DNA of 5,241 nucleotides. Source: Ekhidna sp. Lineage in GTDB: Bacteria; Bacteroidota; Bacteroidia; Cytophagales; Cyclobacteriaceae. Shown here in pieces: positions 1 to 5,241 of this stretch. The stretch spans positions 1 to 5,241 of the forward strand of contig JAPPDO010000264.1 of assembly GCA_028821635.1 (NCBI GenBank), read 5' to 3'. The notes below the pieces were generated by a model, which did not search any database, was not told the origin of the DNA, and was given only the letters and a program-made list of their open reading frames with translations. Made by a program: the position numbers and the translations under genes. How positions within the stretch are numbered: the first letter of the stretch is position 1; the number at the start of each line of letters is the position of its first letter.

Positions 1-1
1 T

Positions 2-169
2 AACGCTGATAATCCTCCAATTAAGAGATTACGTGTTTATAAAGGAGGTTCGTGTAATGATGTCCCTTATTTGAAATCTCCGGGAACCAGAAGATACATG
101 TTTGAAGATTCTGCAACATCTACCATTGGATTTAGATGTGCAATGATTCGTGCAGGATCGAATTTCTAA
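2..169 (+). CDS. C-terminal fragment of an FGE-sulfatase-fold protein, GldJ/GldK-like (5' end outside the window)
   Basis: Frame 2 is open from the window edge to TAA at 167-169 and gives the last 55 residues of a protein. The segment VYKGG, then SPGTRRY, then the terminal TIGFRCAMIRAGS matches the C-terminal part of the formylglycine-generating-enzyme (SUMF1) fold, and the wording is closest to the gliding-motility lipoproteins GldJ and GldK of Bacteroidota as I remember them. Those are outer-membrane lipoproteins of the type IX secretion and gliding machinery that have the FGE fold but are not thought to be sulfatase activators. Two positions that are usually Trp in such proteins (GGSW and a YW before LSPGTRR) appear here as Cys (GGSC) and Leu (YLKSPGTRR), suggesting a divergent paralogue. 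Signal peptide and lipobox would lie outside the window, so the exact family member cannot be decided. The FGE fold is fairly certain, the Gld assignment less so. Confidence 0.75.
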   Translation, partial: NADNPPIKRLRVYKGGSCNDVPYLKSPGTRRYMFEDSATSTIGFRCAMIRAGSNF

Positions 170-203
170 ATAAGAAAAGAGTATTGAATTTTACTAAAAC
201 TAA

Positions 204-452
204 ATGACCAAATATCAAAAATATAAGTTGATAATTCTGTCGGTATTTTGCTTTTTCCTATTGTTGATACTTTGGAACTACTCTGCTAATGGCAGATATG
301 TTGCTTGGGAAGGTGGTCATCCCATGAGATTTGACACTAAAACTGGAAGACTATATCTTCCAATAAGTGAGGGTGAGGATCTGAATGAATATCGTGATAA
401 TCTGAAAAAGGGAAGATATATAGACTTAAAAGACTATACAGAATTAGAATAA
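204..452 (+). CDS. small single-span membrane protein, unknown function
   Basis: This is an 82-residue ORF starting at ATG 204 and ending TAA 450-452. It begins 34 bp after the FGE-like gene on the same strand and may be co-transcribed with it. After a basic N-terminus (KYQKYK), residues about 8-25 form one hydrophobic helix (LIILSVFCFFLLLILW), so the protein is probably anchored in the inner membrane with its C-terminus outside, by the positive-inside rule. The soluble part contains GRYVAW and, after a short gap, RFDTKTGRLYLP. This resembles a short beta-hairpin pattern (GRY...DTKTG.LY) seen in many unrelated small bacterial proteins, in which a DTxTG turn follows a leading strand. The C-terminus is charged. 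No Shine-Dalgarno is visible upstream, which is normal for Bacteroidota. I do not recognise a named family. The ORF could be spurious, but the well-formed TM helix and patterned tail favour a real gene. Confidence 0.65.
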   Translation: MTKYQKYKLIILSVFCFFLLLILWNYSANGRYVAWEGGHPMRFDTKTGRLYLPISEGEDLNEYRDNLKKGRYIDLKDYTELE

Positions 453-762
453 TAACAGATAAAATTTTTGGCACAATACAGTAAATACAGTCACCCTATT
501 TTTTAATAAACTAAATCTCTAATATTTCTAGTGTTCACATATTTAGACAATAAGACTTGCTGGCAGTAGTAGTTTTTTTGTATTGCATTTTAAGATAAAA
601 TACTCCGGACATTAGAAGTCAGGTGAACTTCTTTAATATCGTCTTAGCTGCATTGGTAGTTCATAAATCTTCAGAGATTAAAGCCGTCTTCCAAAATGAT
701 TTTTCGGGATACTAAATAGTCCCTTTCGTATATCTAAATTGAAAGATTATATTGAACTAATT
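453..762. other. 310-bp intergenic stretch between convergent genes, no credible gene
   Basis: This gap separates the + strand small membrane gene from the - strand photolyase, so the 3' ends face each other. I see no ORF with coding character on either strand. Three short inverted repeats are present: 587-592/596-601 (ATTTTA, 3-nt loop, pure A/T), 614-619/627-632 (AGAAGT/ACTTCT, 7-nt loop), and 706-711/717-723 (GGGATA, 5-nt loop, one bulged base). The last lies about 40 nt past the photolyase stop and could be a weak terminator for it, but no good T-run follows on the - strand. None is strong enough to call as a terminator or RNA gene. Confidence 0.6.
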
Positions 763-2055
763 TTAGAGAATCCCTGCTTTATAAACTTCTAAGGCTCTCT
801 CTCTGGCAAACTTATGTTCTACTATGGGCTTAGGATATGAATCCGTGTAGGCCTCCGGCACCCACTTGTTAATGTATTTTCTGTCCCGGTCAAATTTGTC
901 CGTCTGAGCGTATGGGTTGAAAATTCGGAAATAAGGCTGGGCATCGACACCTGTTCCTGCGGCCCATTGCCAGCCTCCATTATTGCTTGCGAGTTCAAAA
1001 TCCAATAGCTTCTCCGCAAAATAAGCCTCACCCCAGCGCCAGTCGATGAGGAGGTGTTTGGCAAGAAAACTGGCAACAATCATTCGCACCCGATTGTGCA
1101 TAAATCCTGTCTTATTCAACTCCCTCATGCCTGCGTCTACGATAGGATAGCCTGTCTTCCCCATCTTCCACTTTTCAAACTCCTCTTCATTATTCCTCCA
1201 TTTAATGCCATCGTATTTTTTACTGAAGTTCTCCTTCACAACCTGTGGAAAATGCCAGAGGATGGACTGATAAAAATCTCTCCATATCAACTCATTCAAA
1301 TACTTTTCATTCAGCTTTTTGGCATCCCTCATCAAAGAACGAATACTAATCGTCCCAAATCGGAGATGGATGCTTAACCTGCTGGTTCCTCTTTTCGCAG
1401 GGACATCCCGATTTTCATCATACGATTGGATGATGTTGTAATCTGTATTTCTTGAGGGGAAGTCAATACCTGCTTGCTCAAACCCAACTTCTTTTAACGT
1501 CGGCGTTGCGTGTCTTGACTTAGCCCAGTTTGAAACAGCCGCTGAATTAGAAGGGATCATGTGATCCGCTGTCAGTTTGGATTTCCACAGACGGCTGTAA
1601 GGCGTATAAACCACATAAGGATCACCATTTTCCTTTGTTACTTCACCTTTCTCAAAAATGACATGATCTTTTTTTGCTTTAAACTCGATGCCGTTTTCTT
1701 TGAGCAGTTCATAAACTGACTTATCTCGCTCCTGCGCATAGGGCTCATAATCACGATTAGCCCAAACGCGTTTTACTTCATAGTCTTCCAATAGTCTTTT
1801 CCAGATGTTGGTCGGTTTCCCTATTCTTACATCTATGGAAGTATTTCTTTGCCTTAGCTCTCCCTGTAGTCGTTCTATTTCCTGATGAATGAACTCCACC
1901 CTTGCATCTCTTACGGGCAGATGCTCAAGGATGTTTGTATCAAAAATAAAAACAGATTGAACCGGATAGGGTTCTTTGAGTGCGTGAAAAAGACTTCTAT
2001 TATCCTCAATTCGGAAGTCTCTTCGGAACCAAAAAATGGTTACTTCTTTGTTCAT
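763..2055 (-). CDS. phr: deoxyribodipyrimidine photolyase, class I CPD type
   Basis: This cytoplasmic, FAD-dependent flavoprotein uses blue light to split cyclobutane pyrimidine dimers in DNA. It has 430 residues, a little shorter than E. coli PhrB (about 470), and is complete at both ends. Residues 1 to about 125 are the alpha/beta antenna domain, opening IFWFRRDFRIEDN. From about 200 on lies the helical FAD domain, with GTSRLS at 223-228, NELIWRDFY at 254-262, GKTGYPIVDAGMR at 299-311 and ASNNGGWQWAAGTG from 356. By comparison with the E. coli enzyme, the electron-transfer triad is W286, W339 and W362, the Asn facing flavin N5 is N358, the lesion-side Glu and Trp are E255 and W258, and the CPD-type Met is M325, within MHNRVRM. 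A 6-4 photolyase would have His there. Together these argue for an active CPD photolyase rather than a cryptochrome. The second chromophore (folate, deazaflavin or other) cannot be told. The ATG overlaps the stop of the preceding gene by 4 bp, making this the last gene of a three-gene operon. Confidence 0.96.
   Translation of the reverse strand: MNKEVTIFWFRRDFRIEDNRSLFHALKEPYPVQSVFIFDTNILEHLPVRDARVEFIHQEIERLQGELRQRNTSIDVRIGKPTNIWKRLLEDYEVKRVWANRDYEPYAQERDKSVYELLKENGIEFKAKKDHVIFEKGEVTKENGDPYVVYTPYSRLWKSKLTADHMIPSNSAAVSNWAKSRHATPTLKEVGFEQAGIDFPSRNTDYNIIQSYDENRDVPAKRGTSRLSIHLRFGTISIRSLMRDAKKLNEKYLNELIWRDFYQSILWHFPQVVKENFSKKYDGIKWRNNEEEFEKWKMGKTGYPIVDAGMRELNKTGFMHNRVRMIVASFLAKHLLIDWRWGEAYFAEKLLDFELASNNGGWQWAAGTGVDAQPYFRIFNPYAQTDKFDRDRKYINKWVPEAYTDSYPKPIVEHKFARERALEVYKAGIL
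2052..2055 (-). other. ATGA stop/start overlap joining the DUF2867-SDR gene to phr
   Basis: On the - strand the four bases read ATGA. ATG (2055-2053) starts phr and TGA (2054-2052) ends the upstream SDR gene. This is the usual arrangement for termination-reinitiation coupling, and it supports both the chosen phr start and co-translation of the pair. Confidence 0.85.
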
Positions 2056-3500
2056 CTGTAATCAATTAAGTTTTTAGCCATATTTTTAAAAATGAATCCA
2101 TGAAAAGGGAACACCAAAAACCAGTACAATCTTCCCCAAACGCCTAAAGGTCTGAACGTTGCGGTCTGAATGAGACAAAACTTGTTATCTTTCGTGCGAA
2201 TTTTAAACTCCAGCCAGGCATCTCCCGGCAGCTTCATTTCTGCATATAGCAGCAGCCTCATTTTTTCTTTATCCGCTTCTAATACTCGCCAAAAATCAAG
2301 CGCATCGCCATCTTTCAAATCGTCAGGGCTTCTTCTTCCTCTTCTTAAACCTACTCCTCCGGATAGTTTATCCAAAAATCCTCTAATTTCCCAAAGCCAG
2401 TTCCCATAATACCAGCCGCGCTCCCCTCCGATTTCCCAGATGTTTTGTGTTACTTCTTTTGGGTTTCTGGTAAAGGAAACATTTCGGATGTCTTTGAAGC
2501 AGCCATACTTAGGGGCCTCTTTTCGTGTCAAAAACTCTTTGCTGAATGCAGGATTTTCAAAAGCATCCTTCCATGAGGAGATAATTTGCTTTTGATCTAT
2601 TTTCTGAAAGGTGCGTTTGAGCGAATATTCATAACTAAATAACTCAATGGGCACTACATCCTTAATTGCATCATTTTTTACTATCACCTCATTTTTCATA
2701 CTATCCACCAGGTTTCTTGCAAGTCGATAAGAGGTGGAAGTGACTAAATATAACCAAAGTGAAGACAATCGAATGGTTAGAACCGGCACTGTAAAAATGT
2801 ATCGTTGAAGTCCTCGCACTTTGGCAAATTCTAACAGCATCTGTTTGTAGGTAAGTATGTCTTTGCCTCCGATGTCGAAAGTTCTGCCAAAGGCTTTCTC
2901 GTTTCCTAACATGCCGATTAGATAGTCTAACACATTGGCGATACCAATTGGTTGGCATTTTGTATTGAGCCATTTGGGAGCTACCATTACAGGAAGTTTC
3001 TCCACGATGTCTCTGATTATTTCAAAAGAGGCTCCACCTGAACCGATAATAATTGCCGACCTAAGCACGGTAAGCATGGCATTAGAGTTGGAAAGAATCT
3101 CCTCCACTCTAAAGCGCGAGGCAAGGTGTTCTGATAGCTTTTCAGCATTGGAAATACCCCCCAGATAGATAATCTGCCTTGAAGTGGTTTTATCTAGGTA
3201 ATCAACAAAATTTTGAGCTGATATCTCTTCCAGTTTGGCAAATTCCTTATTGGTTGAATCAAGTGAGTGGATAAAGTAATAAGACGCATCAATGTCTTTT
3301 GGGAGTGATTCTAGGCTTTGTCTATTCAGAAAGTCACACTCAATGACTTCAATATTTTGGAGAGATGCTTCGCTAAAATCTTCAAAGTCGAATCTTCTTT
3401 TGTCCCGAACAGGACAAACCACCTGATTCCCTGTCTCAATAAGGTAAGGGAGGAGTCTCCTCCCAATATATCCTGTAGAGCCGGTTAACAGGATTTTCAT
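2052..3500 (-). CDS. atypical NAD(P)-binding SDR with C-terminal DUF2867 domain (YbjT-like)
   Basis: This 482-residue protein matches the two-domain layout of E. coli YbjT (about 476 residues), whose reaction is unknown. The N-terminus KILLTGSTGYIGRRLLPYL carries the TGxxGxxG dinucleotide-binding motif of extended or atypical SDRs at residues 6-13, followed by a Rossmann fold with YFIHSL near 75-80 and IYLGGIS near 111-117. The usual catalytic YxxxK is not visible: the corresponding stretch reads HLASRFRVEEIL, as in NmrA/YbjT-like proteins. The enzyme may therefore be a redox sensor or use another mechanism. The DUF2867 domain covers about 340-480 and shows its typical words: GERGWYYGNWLWEIRG, GLRRGRRSPDDL, GDALDFWRV, AEMKLPGDAWLEF, and near the end YWFLVFPFHGFIF, which is hydrophobic and could touch the membrane. 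Its ATG lies 3 bp after the stop of the upstream SDR, and its stop overlaps the phr start. The family is clear; the substrate is not. Confidence 0.92.
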   Translation of the reverse strand: MKILLTGSTGYIGRRLLPYLIETGNQVVCPVRDKRRFDFEDFSEASLQNIEVIECDFLNRQSLESLPKDIDASYYFIHSLDSTNKEFAKLEEISAQNFVDYLDKTTSRQIIYLGGISNAEKLSEHLASRFRVEEILSNSNAMLTVLRSAIIIGSGGASFEIIRDIVEKLPVMVAPKWLNTKCQPIGIANVLDYLIGMLGNEKAFGRTFDIGGKDILTYKQMLLEFAKVRGLQRYIFTVPVLTIRLSSLWLYLVTSTSYRLARNLVDSMKNEVIVKNDAIKDVVPIELFSYEYSLKRTFQKIDQKQIISSWKDAFENPAFSKEFLTRKEAPKYGCFKDIRNVSFTRNPKEVTQNIWEIGGERGWYYGNWLWEIRGFLDKLSGGVGLRRGRRSPDDLKDGDALDFWRVLEADKEKMRLLLYAEMKLPGDAWLEFKIRTKDNKFCLIQTATFRPLGVWGRLYWFLVFPFHGFIFKNMAKNLIDYR

Positions 3501-3503
3501 GTT

Positions 3504-4205
3504 TTATAGCGAACGAGTTGATGACATCCCGCCGTCCAGTCCAATTACCTGTCCTGTCATCCAGCTTGATTCGTCTGAAATTAAGAAACAAGTGAGCTTA
3601 GCAGCTTCTTCAGCCGTACCCACCCTGCCAAGGGCATGTCTCTTCCCTGAGGCTTCTTTCTTATCCTCAGAAGACAAAATTCGGCTTGCTAGTGGAGTAT
3701 CGGTGATAGAAAGCGCAATACAATTGACCCGTATTTTCGGTGCAAGCTCGGCTGCTAATGAGCGGGTCAATCCTTCCAATGCTCCTTTTGATGCGGCTAT
3801 CGAGGCGTGAAAAGGCATACCCTGTTGTACAGCCACCGTACTAAAGAAAACGATAGAAGAATGCTCCTGCTTCTTGAGCTGTTTGACGATAGTTTGCAGA
3901 ACTTTAATAGCTCCTTTTACGTTCACTTCAAAATCTTCCTGAAAATCTTCCGGTTTCAATCCATGAAAAGGTTTGAGATTGATGGTTCCGGGGCAATACG
4001 CAAAACCATCAATATGGGTTGCATTGATAGTTAGAGGCTCATCTGATGTAACATCATACACAATATGCTCAACGTTGGGTAATGAAGCTAAGTCACCCTT
4101 ACCCCGTGACAGCACCGTTACCTGATGACCTTGCTGAGCCAATTGCTTTGTGACTTCAAAGCCAACACCGCTGCTCCCTCCGGCTATTAAATAATGTTTA
4201 TTCAG
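3504..4205 (-). CDS. SDR family oxidoreductase, probable CTG start, catalytic Tyr absent
   Basis: A short-chain dehydrogenase/reductase of about 233 residues and first gene of the operon. The frame is open upstream to a stop at 4236-4238. The first conventional start codon inside it, TTG at 4142, would cut off the Rossmann motif GGSSGVG. That motif lies in HYLIAGGSSGVGFEV, encoded at about 4196-4152. No in-frame ATG, GTG or TTG exists upstream of it. The CTG at 4205-4203 gives (M)NKHYLIAGG, the expected length of N-terminus, so I chose it. Other motifs, counted from that start, are CPGT at 71-74 in place of NNAG, FFSTVA at 120-125 (Ser122 or Thr123 as the active-site hydroxyl), IAASK at 136-140 where YxxxK is expected (Ile136 instead of Tyr, Lys140 kept), IRVNCIA at 158-164, and the C-terminal GQVIGLDGG typical of classical SDRs. 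Asn161-type structural residues are present, so the fold is intact. Substrate is unknown, and catalysis may be altered or lost. It could also be a frameshifted gene, since an ATG exists in another frame at 4213-4211. Confidence 0.88.
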   Translation of the reverse strand: MNKHYLIAGGSSGVGFEVTKQLAQQGHQVTVLSRGKGDLASLPNVEHIVYDVTSDEPLTINATHIDGFAYCPGTINLKPFHGLKPEDFQEDFEVNVKGAIKVLQTIVKQLKKQEHSSIVFFSTVAVQQGMPFHASIAASKGALEGLTRSLAAELAPKIRVNCIALSITDTPLASRILSSEDKKEASGKRHALGRVGTAEEAAKLTCFLISDESSWMTGQVIGLDGGMSSTRSL

Positions 4206-4366
4206 GTAAGCATAACCTGATAAGAAGCAAGAGGTTTACTTATTAGTTCAAATAATTGAGCATCAGGGAGTCCAATTTAGGTTTTGCTTATGTTAAACTA
4301 TTATTTGCAATAAAACCAATAAGTCGTTTGGCAGGTCGTGTAATATGACTTAAAATACTTCCCTTT
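4206..4366 (-). promoter_or_regulatory. 161-bp leader region of the SDR-SDR-phr operon
   Basis: This is the only sizeable gap upstream of the photolyase operon, so its promoter and any light or stress control site should lie here. Visible elements are few. There is an inverted repeat TAAGTC/GACTTA at 4320-4325 and 4347-4352, extendable by two pairs including one G-U, with a 17-nt loop. It could be an operator half-site pair or a weak hairpin after the upstream membrane-protein gene. An ATTATTTG word at 4256-4249 resembles only part of the Bacteroidota -7 element TAnnTTTG. A tiny ORF, ATG-CTT-ACC-TGA at 4213-4202, ends overlapping the proposed CTG start. No convincing full promoter or riboswitch was recognised. 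Confidence 0.4.
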
Positions 4367-4855
4367 TCAGTCATTTTCAGGGTCTTTAAGCAGGATTTTA
4401 GGAAAATTTTCGAAGATAAATGCCCTCGTAGCTTTTTCTTTTTGAATGCCTAAGAGCAACTTGCTTTTTTTCGTCTTAATCGAAATTCCCACATTTCCCC
4501 GCACGTTATGCACATTTCCATACTTCGTGCTATATCTTATACCATAACCTAAACCACCCTCTAGGAAGGTGTACCTGACAACTCTTAACTCGGTGATAGC
4601 GTTCATTGGGATTATATTTTCTTCAAAGAAGAAGCCTATCCAAATCCACTGAAAAGAAATTTGATCTTTGGTTAAAGCTACTTTAAGACCGAGCAGTGAA
4701 ATGCTAAATAAAATCAGCACAGGAATAGCATGACTAATAGTATCACCAGTGTCTCTGTCCGTTTGAATGAAATGATATACTATCCAAGAAGACAGCATTA
4801 CGCAGATTAAGAGATAAAATTTGTTTTGATAAAAAAATTGTCTTTCCCTGATCAT
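4367..4855 (-). CDS. two-span membrane protein with PH-like C-terminal region
   Basis: This is a 162-residue protein from ATG 4855-4853 to TGA 4369-4367. Two hydrophobic segments at about 14-30 (YLLICVMLSSWIVYHFI) and 43-60 (AIPVLILFSISLLGLKVA) form a helical hairpin. A soluble domain follows, with a pattern of short beta strands: ISFQWIWI, then NAITELRVVRY, LGYGIRYS at about 102-109, NVRGNVGISIKTKK at about 117-130 and LLLGIQKEKATRAFIF. The order G-x-GIR, then V.G..GI.I, then LL.G.QK is what I know from small bacterial membrane-anchored PH-like proteins (bPH/YdbS-like group), in which two TM helices precede a PH fold. Function is not known. The gene stands apart from its neighbours: 161 bp separate it from the photolyase operon, and a terminator lies upstream, so it is probably transcribed alone. 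The hairpin topology is fairly sure, the PH-like reading moderately so. Confidence 0.75.
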   Translation of the reverse strand: MIRERQFFYQNKFYLLICVMLSSWIVYHFIQTDRDTGDTISHAIPVLILFSISLLGLKVALTKDQISFQWIWIGFFFEENIIPMNAITELRVVRYTFLEGGLGYGIRYSTKYGNVHNVRGNVGISIKTKKSKLLLGIQKEKATRAFIFENFPKILLKDPEND

Positions 4856-4980
4856 AATTCTTGAGTATAGAATTCGGGACAGTTAGTGATTTTTTTTTGT
4901 GTGCATTACTTTTATTAAAAATCTTCTGCATTTTAGTAGTGCTGAAAATAATTATCATCAAATAATCATAGTTAGTTCAT

Positions 4981-5011
4981 AAAATAGGGAGCCAAGGCTC
5001 CCTATTTTTTT
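4981..5011 (-). terminator. strong intrinsic terminator, symmetric, after the histone H1-like gene
   Basis: A perfect 12-bp stem is formed by 4981-4992 and 4997-5008, with the 4-base loop CAAG (4993-4996). The core is GGGAGC/GCTCCC, flanked by A-run and T-run arms, so each strand ends its hairpin with a T-rich tail. It lies 22 bp past the stop of the histone-like gene and is oriented to end that transcript before the membrane-protein gene. On the + strand the T-tail (5005-5011) is even longer, but no + strand gene ends here; the symmetry would block antisense read-through. Confidence 0.9.
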
Positions 5012-5033
5012 GGTTGATTAATCATTAATTGAT

Positions 5034-5210
5034 TTAGGCTTGGTTTTTAATATCCTGAACCTCAAGTCTAATTTCTTGTGCAAGATTTTTCATATCTTGC
5101 ATTCCTTTTCTAATTCTCGTTCCTGCCGCATTGTTTCCCTTGTCATAGAATTTTTCGAAATCAGCTTCTAAGGCTTCAACCATTGACTTTAATTGTTCAA
5201 ATCTTTTCAT
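5034..5210 (-). CDS. histone H1-like protein (Hc1 family), small DNA-binding protein
   Basis: This short ORF, ATG 5210-5208 to TAA 5036-5034, encodes 58 residues. The protein begins MKRFEQLKSMVEALEADF and continues with KFYDKGNNAAGTRIRKGMQ (20-38), then KNLAQEIRLEVQDIKNQA. The central AAGTRIRKGMQ and the following KNLAQEIR are the hallmark of the small histone H1-like (Hc1-type) proteins of Bacteroidota, related to the N-terminal helical part of chlamydial HctA. Heptad spacing of hydrophobic residues suggests a helical, probably dimeric coiled-coil structure. The long Lys/Ala-rich C-terminal tail of chlamydial Hc1 is absent, as is usual for this short form. The likely role is nucleoid association, inferred from the family. 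Its upstream region is mostly outside the window, and no Shine-Dalgarno is visible in the 31 bases seen. A strong hairpin terminator follows. Confidence 0.88.
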   Translation of the reverse strand: MKRFEQLKSMVEALEADFEKFYDKGNNAAGTRIRKGMQDMKNLAQEIRLEVQDIKNQA

Positions 5211-5241
5211 GTTATTACAGTAATTAAGGTTATTATGATTT

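Noticed and set aside
706..723. Hairpin GGGATA with one bulged base downstream of phr
   Set aside because: The stem is short and AT-rich inside and no T-run follows on the - strand, so it is not called as a terminator.
822..1377. ORFs inside phr (822-1079 on -, 1054-1377 on +)
   Set aside because: They overlap the well-supported photolyase, have no recognisable motif, and are out-of-frame shadows.
2170..3168. ORFs at 2170-2409 (+), 2701-2973 (-) and 2935-3168 (+)
   Set aside because: They lie fully inside the DUF2867-SDR gene in other frames, with no protein-like features; Ser/Leu/Pro-rich content is typical of antisense frames.
3499..4034. ORFs at 3499-3810 and 3807-4034 on the + strand
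   Set aside because: They are antisense to the SDR gene, whose motifs are clear; no family resemblance.
3504..4142. TTG start at 4142 for the first SDR, giving 212 residues
   Set aside because: It removes the first beta strand and the GGSSGVG cofactor motif that is plainly encoded in frame just upstream.
4249..4275. Possible Bacteroidota-type promoter (TTGG at 4275-4272, ATTATTTG at 4256-4249)
   Set aside because: The -7 match lacks the TAnn spacing, the -33 word is TTGG and not TTTG, and the spacer is short; the same ATTATTTGA word also occurs at 4966-4958, as expected by chance in AT-rich DNA.
4743..4961. 72-residue ORF on the - strand overlapping the start of the two-span membrane protein
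   Set aside because: It is Lys/Ile/Asn/Ser-rich low-information sequence, half of it overlapping the better-supported gene in another frame.
1..5241. tRNA, rRNA, CRISPR array, insertion sequence or attachment site
   Set aside because: No cloverleaf, repeat-spacer pattern, transposase or long terminal repeats were seen anywhere in the window.

Overview
The window looks like a piece of a Bacteroidota chromosome, most likely a marine or gliding Cytophagales/Flavobacteriia-type organism. Three things point there: the tail of a GldJ/GldK-like formylglycine-generating-enzyme-fold protein at the left edge, a very small histone H1-like (Hc1) protein of the kind widespread in that phylum at the right edge, and AT-rich leaders without a clear Shine-Dalgarno. 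This assignment is inference from gene content; no marker gene is present.

Layout. On the + strand, 2-169 is the C-terminus of the FGE-fold gene, followed 34 bp later by a small single-span membrane protein (204-452). A 310-bp gap without a credible gene follows. The rest is coded on the - strand, read right to left: histone H1-like protein (5210-5034) with a strong hairpin terminator (4981-5011), then a two-span membrane protein with a PH-like C-terminal region (4855-4367), then a compact three-gene operon. The operon is a classical-type SDR (4205-3504), a YbjT-like SDR with a C-terminal DUF2867 domain (3500-2052) and a class I CPD photolyase (2055-763). The first junction has a 3-bp gap and the second a 4-bp ATGA overlap, so co-transcription and translational coupling are likely.

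How the genes work together. The photolyase repairs UV-induced cyclobutane pyrimidine dimers with blue light. SDR-family genes recur beside photolyase and cryptochrome genes in light- or stress-induced clusters of other bacteria, so the operon is best read as a photoprotection module whose two SDRs have unknown substrates. Both lack the SDR catalytic Tyr at the expected place. No light-sensing regulator (MerR/LitR/CarH type) lies inside the window.

The most useful correction is to the first operon gene. Its frame runs upstream past the only TTG and includes the Rossmann glycine motif, but no ATG, GTG or TTG is available there. A CTG at 4205-4203 fits best as the start. I found no clear undescribed system; the operon with its two unusual SDRs is the part most worth following up.
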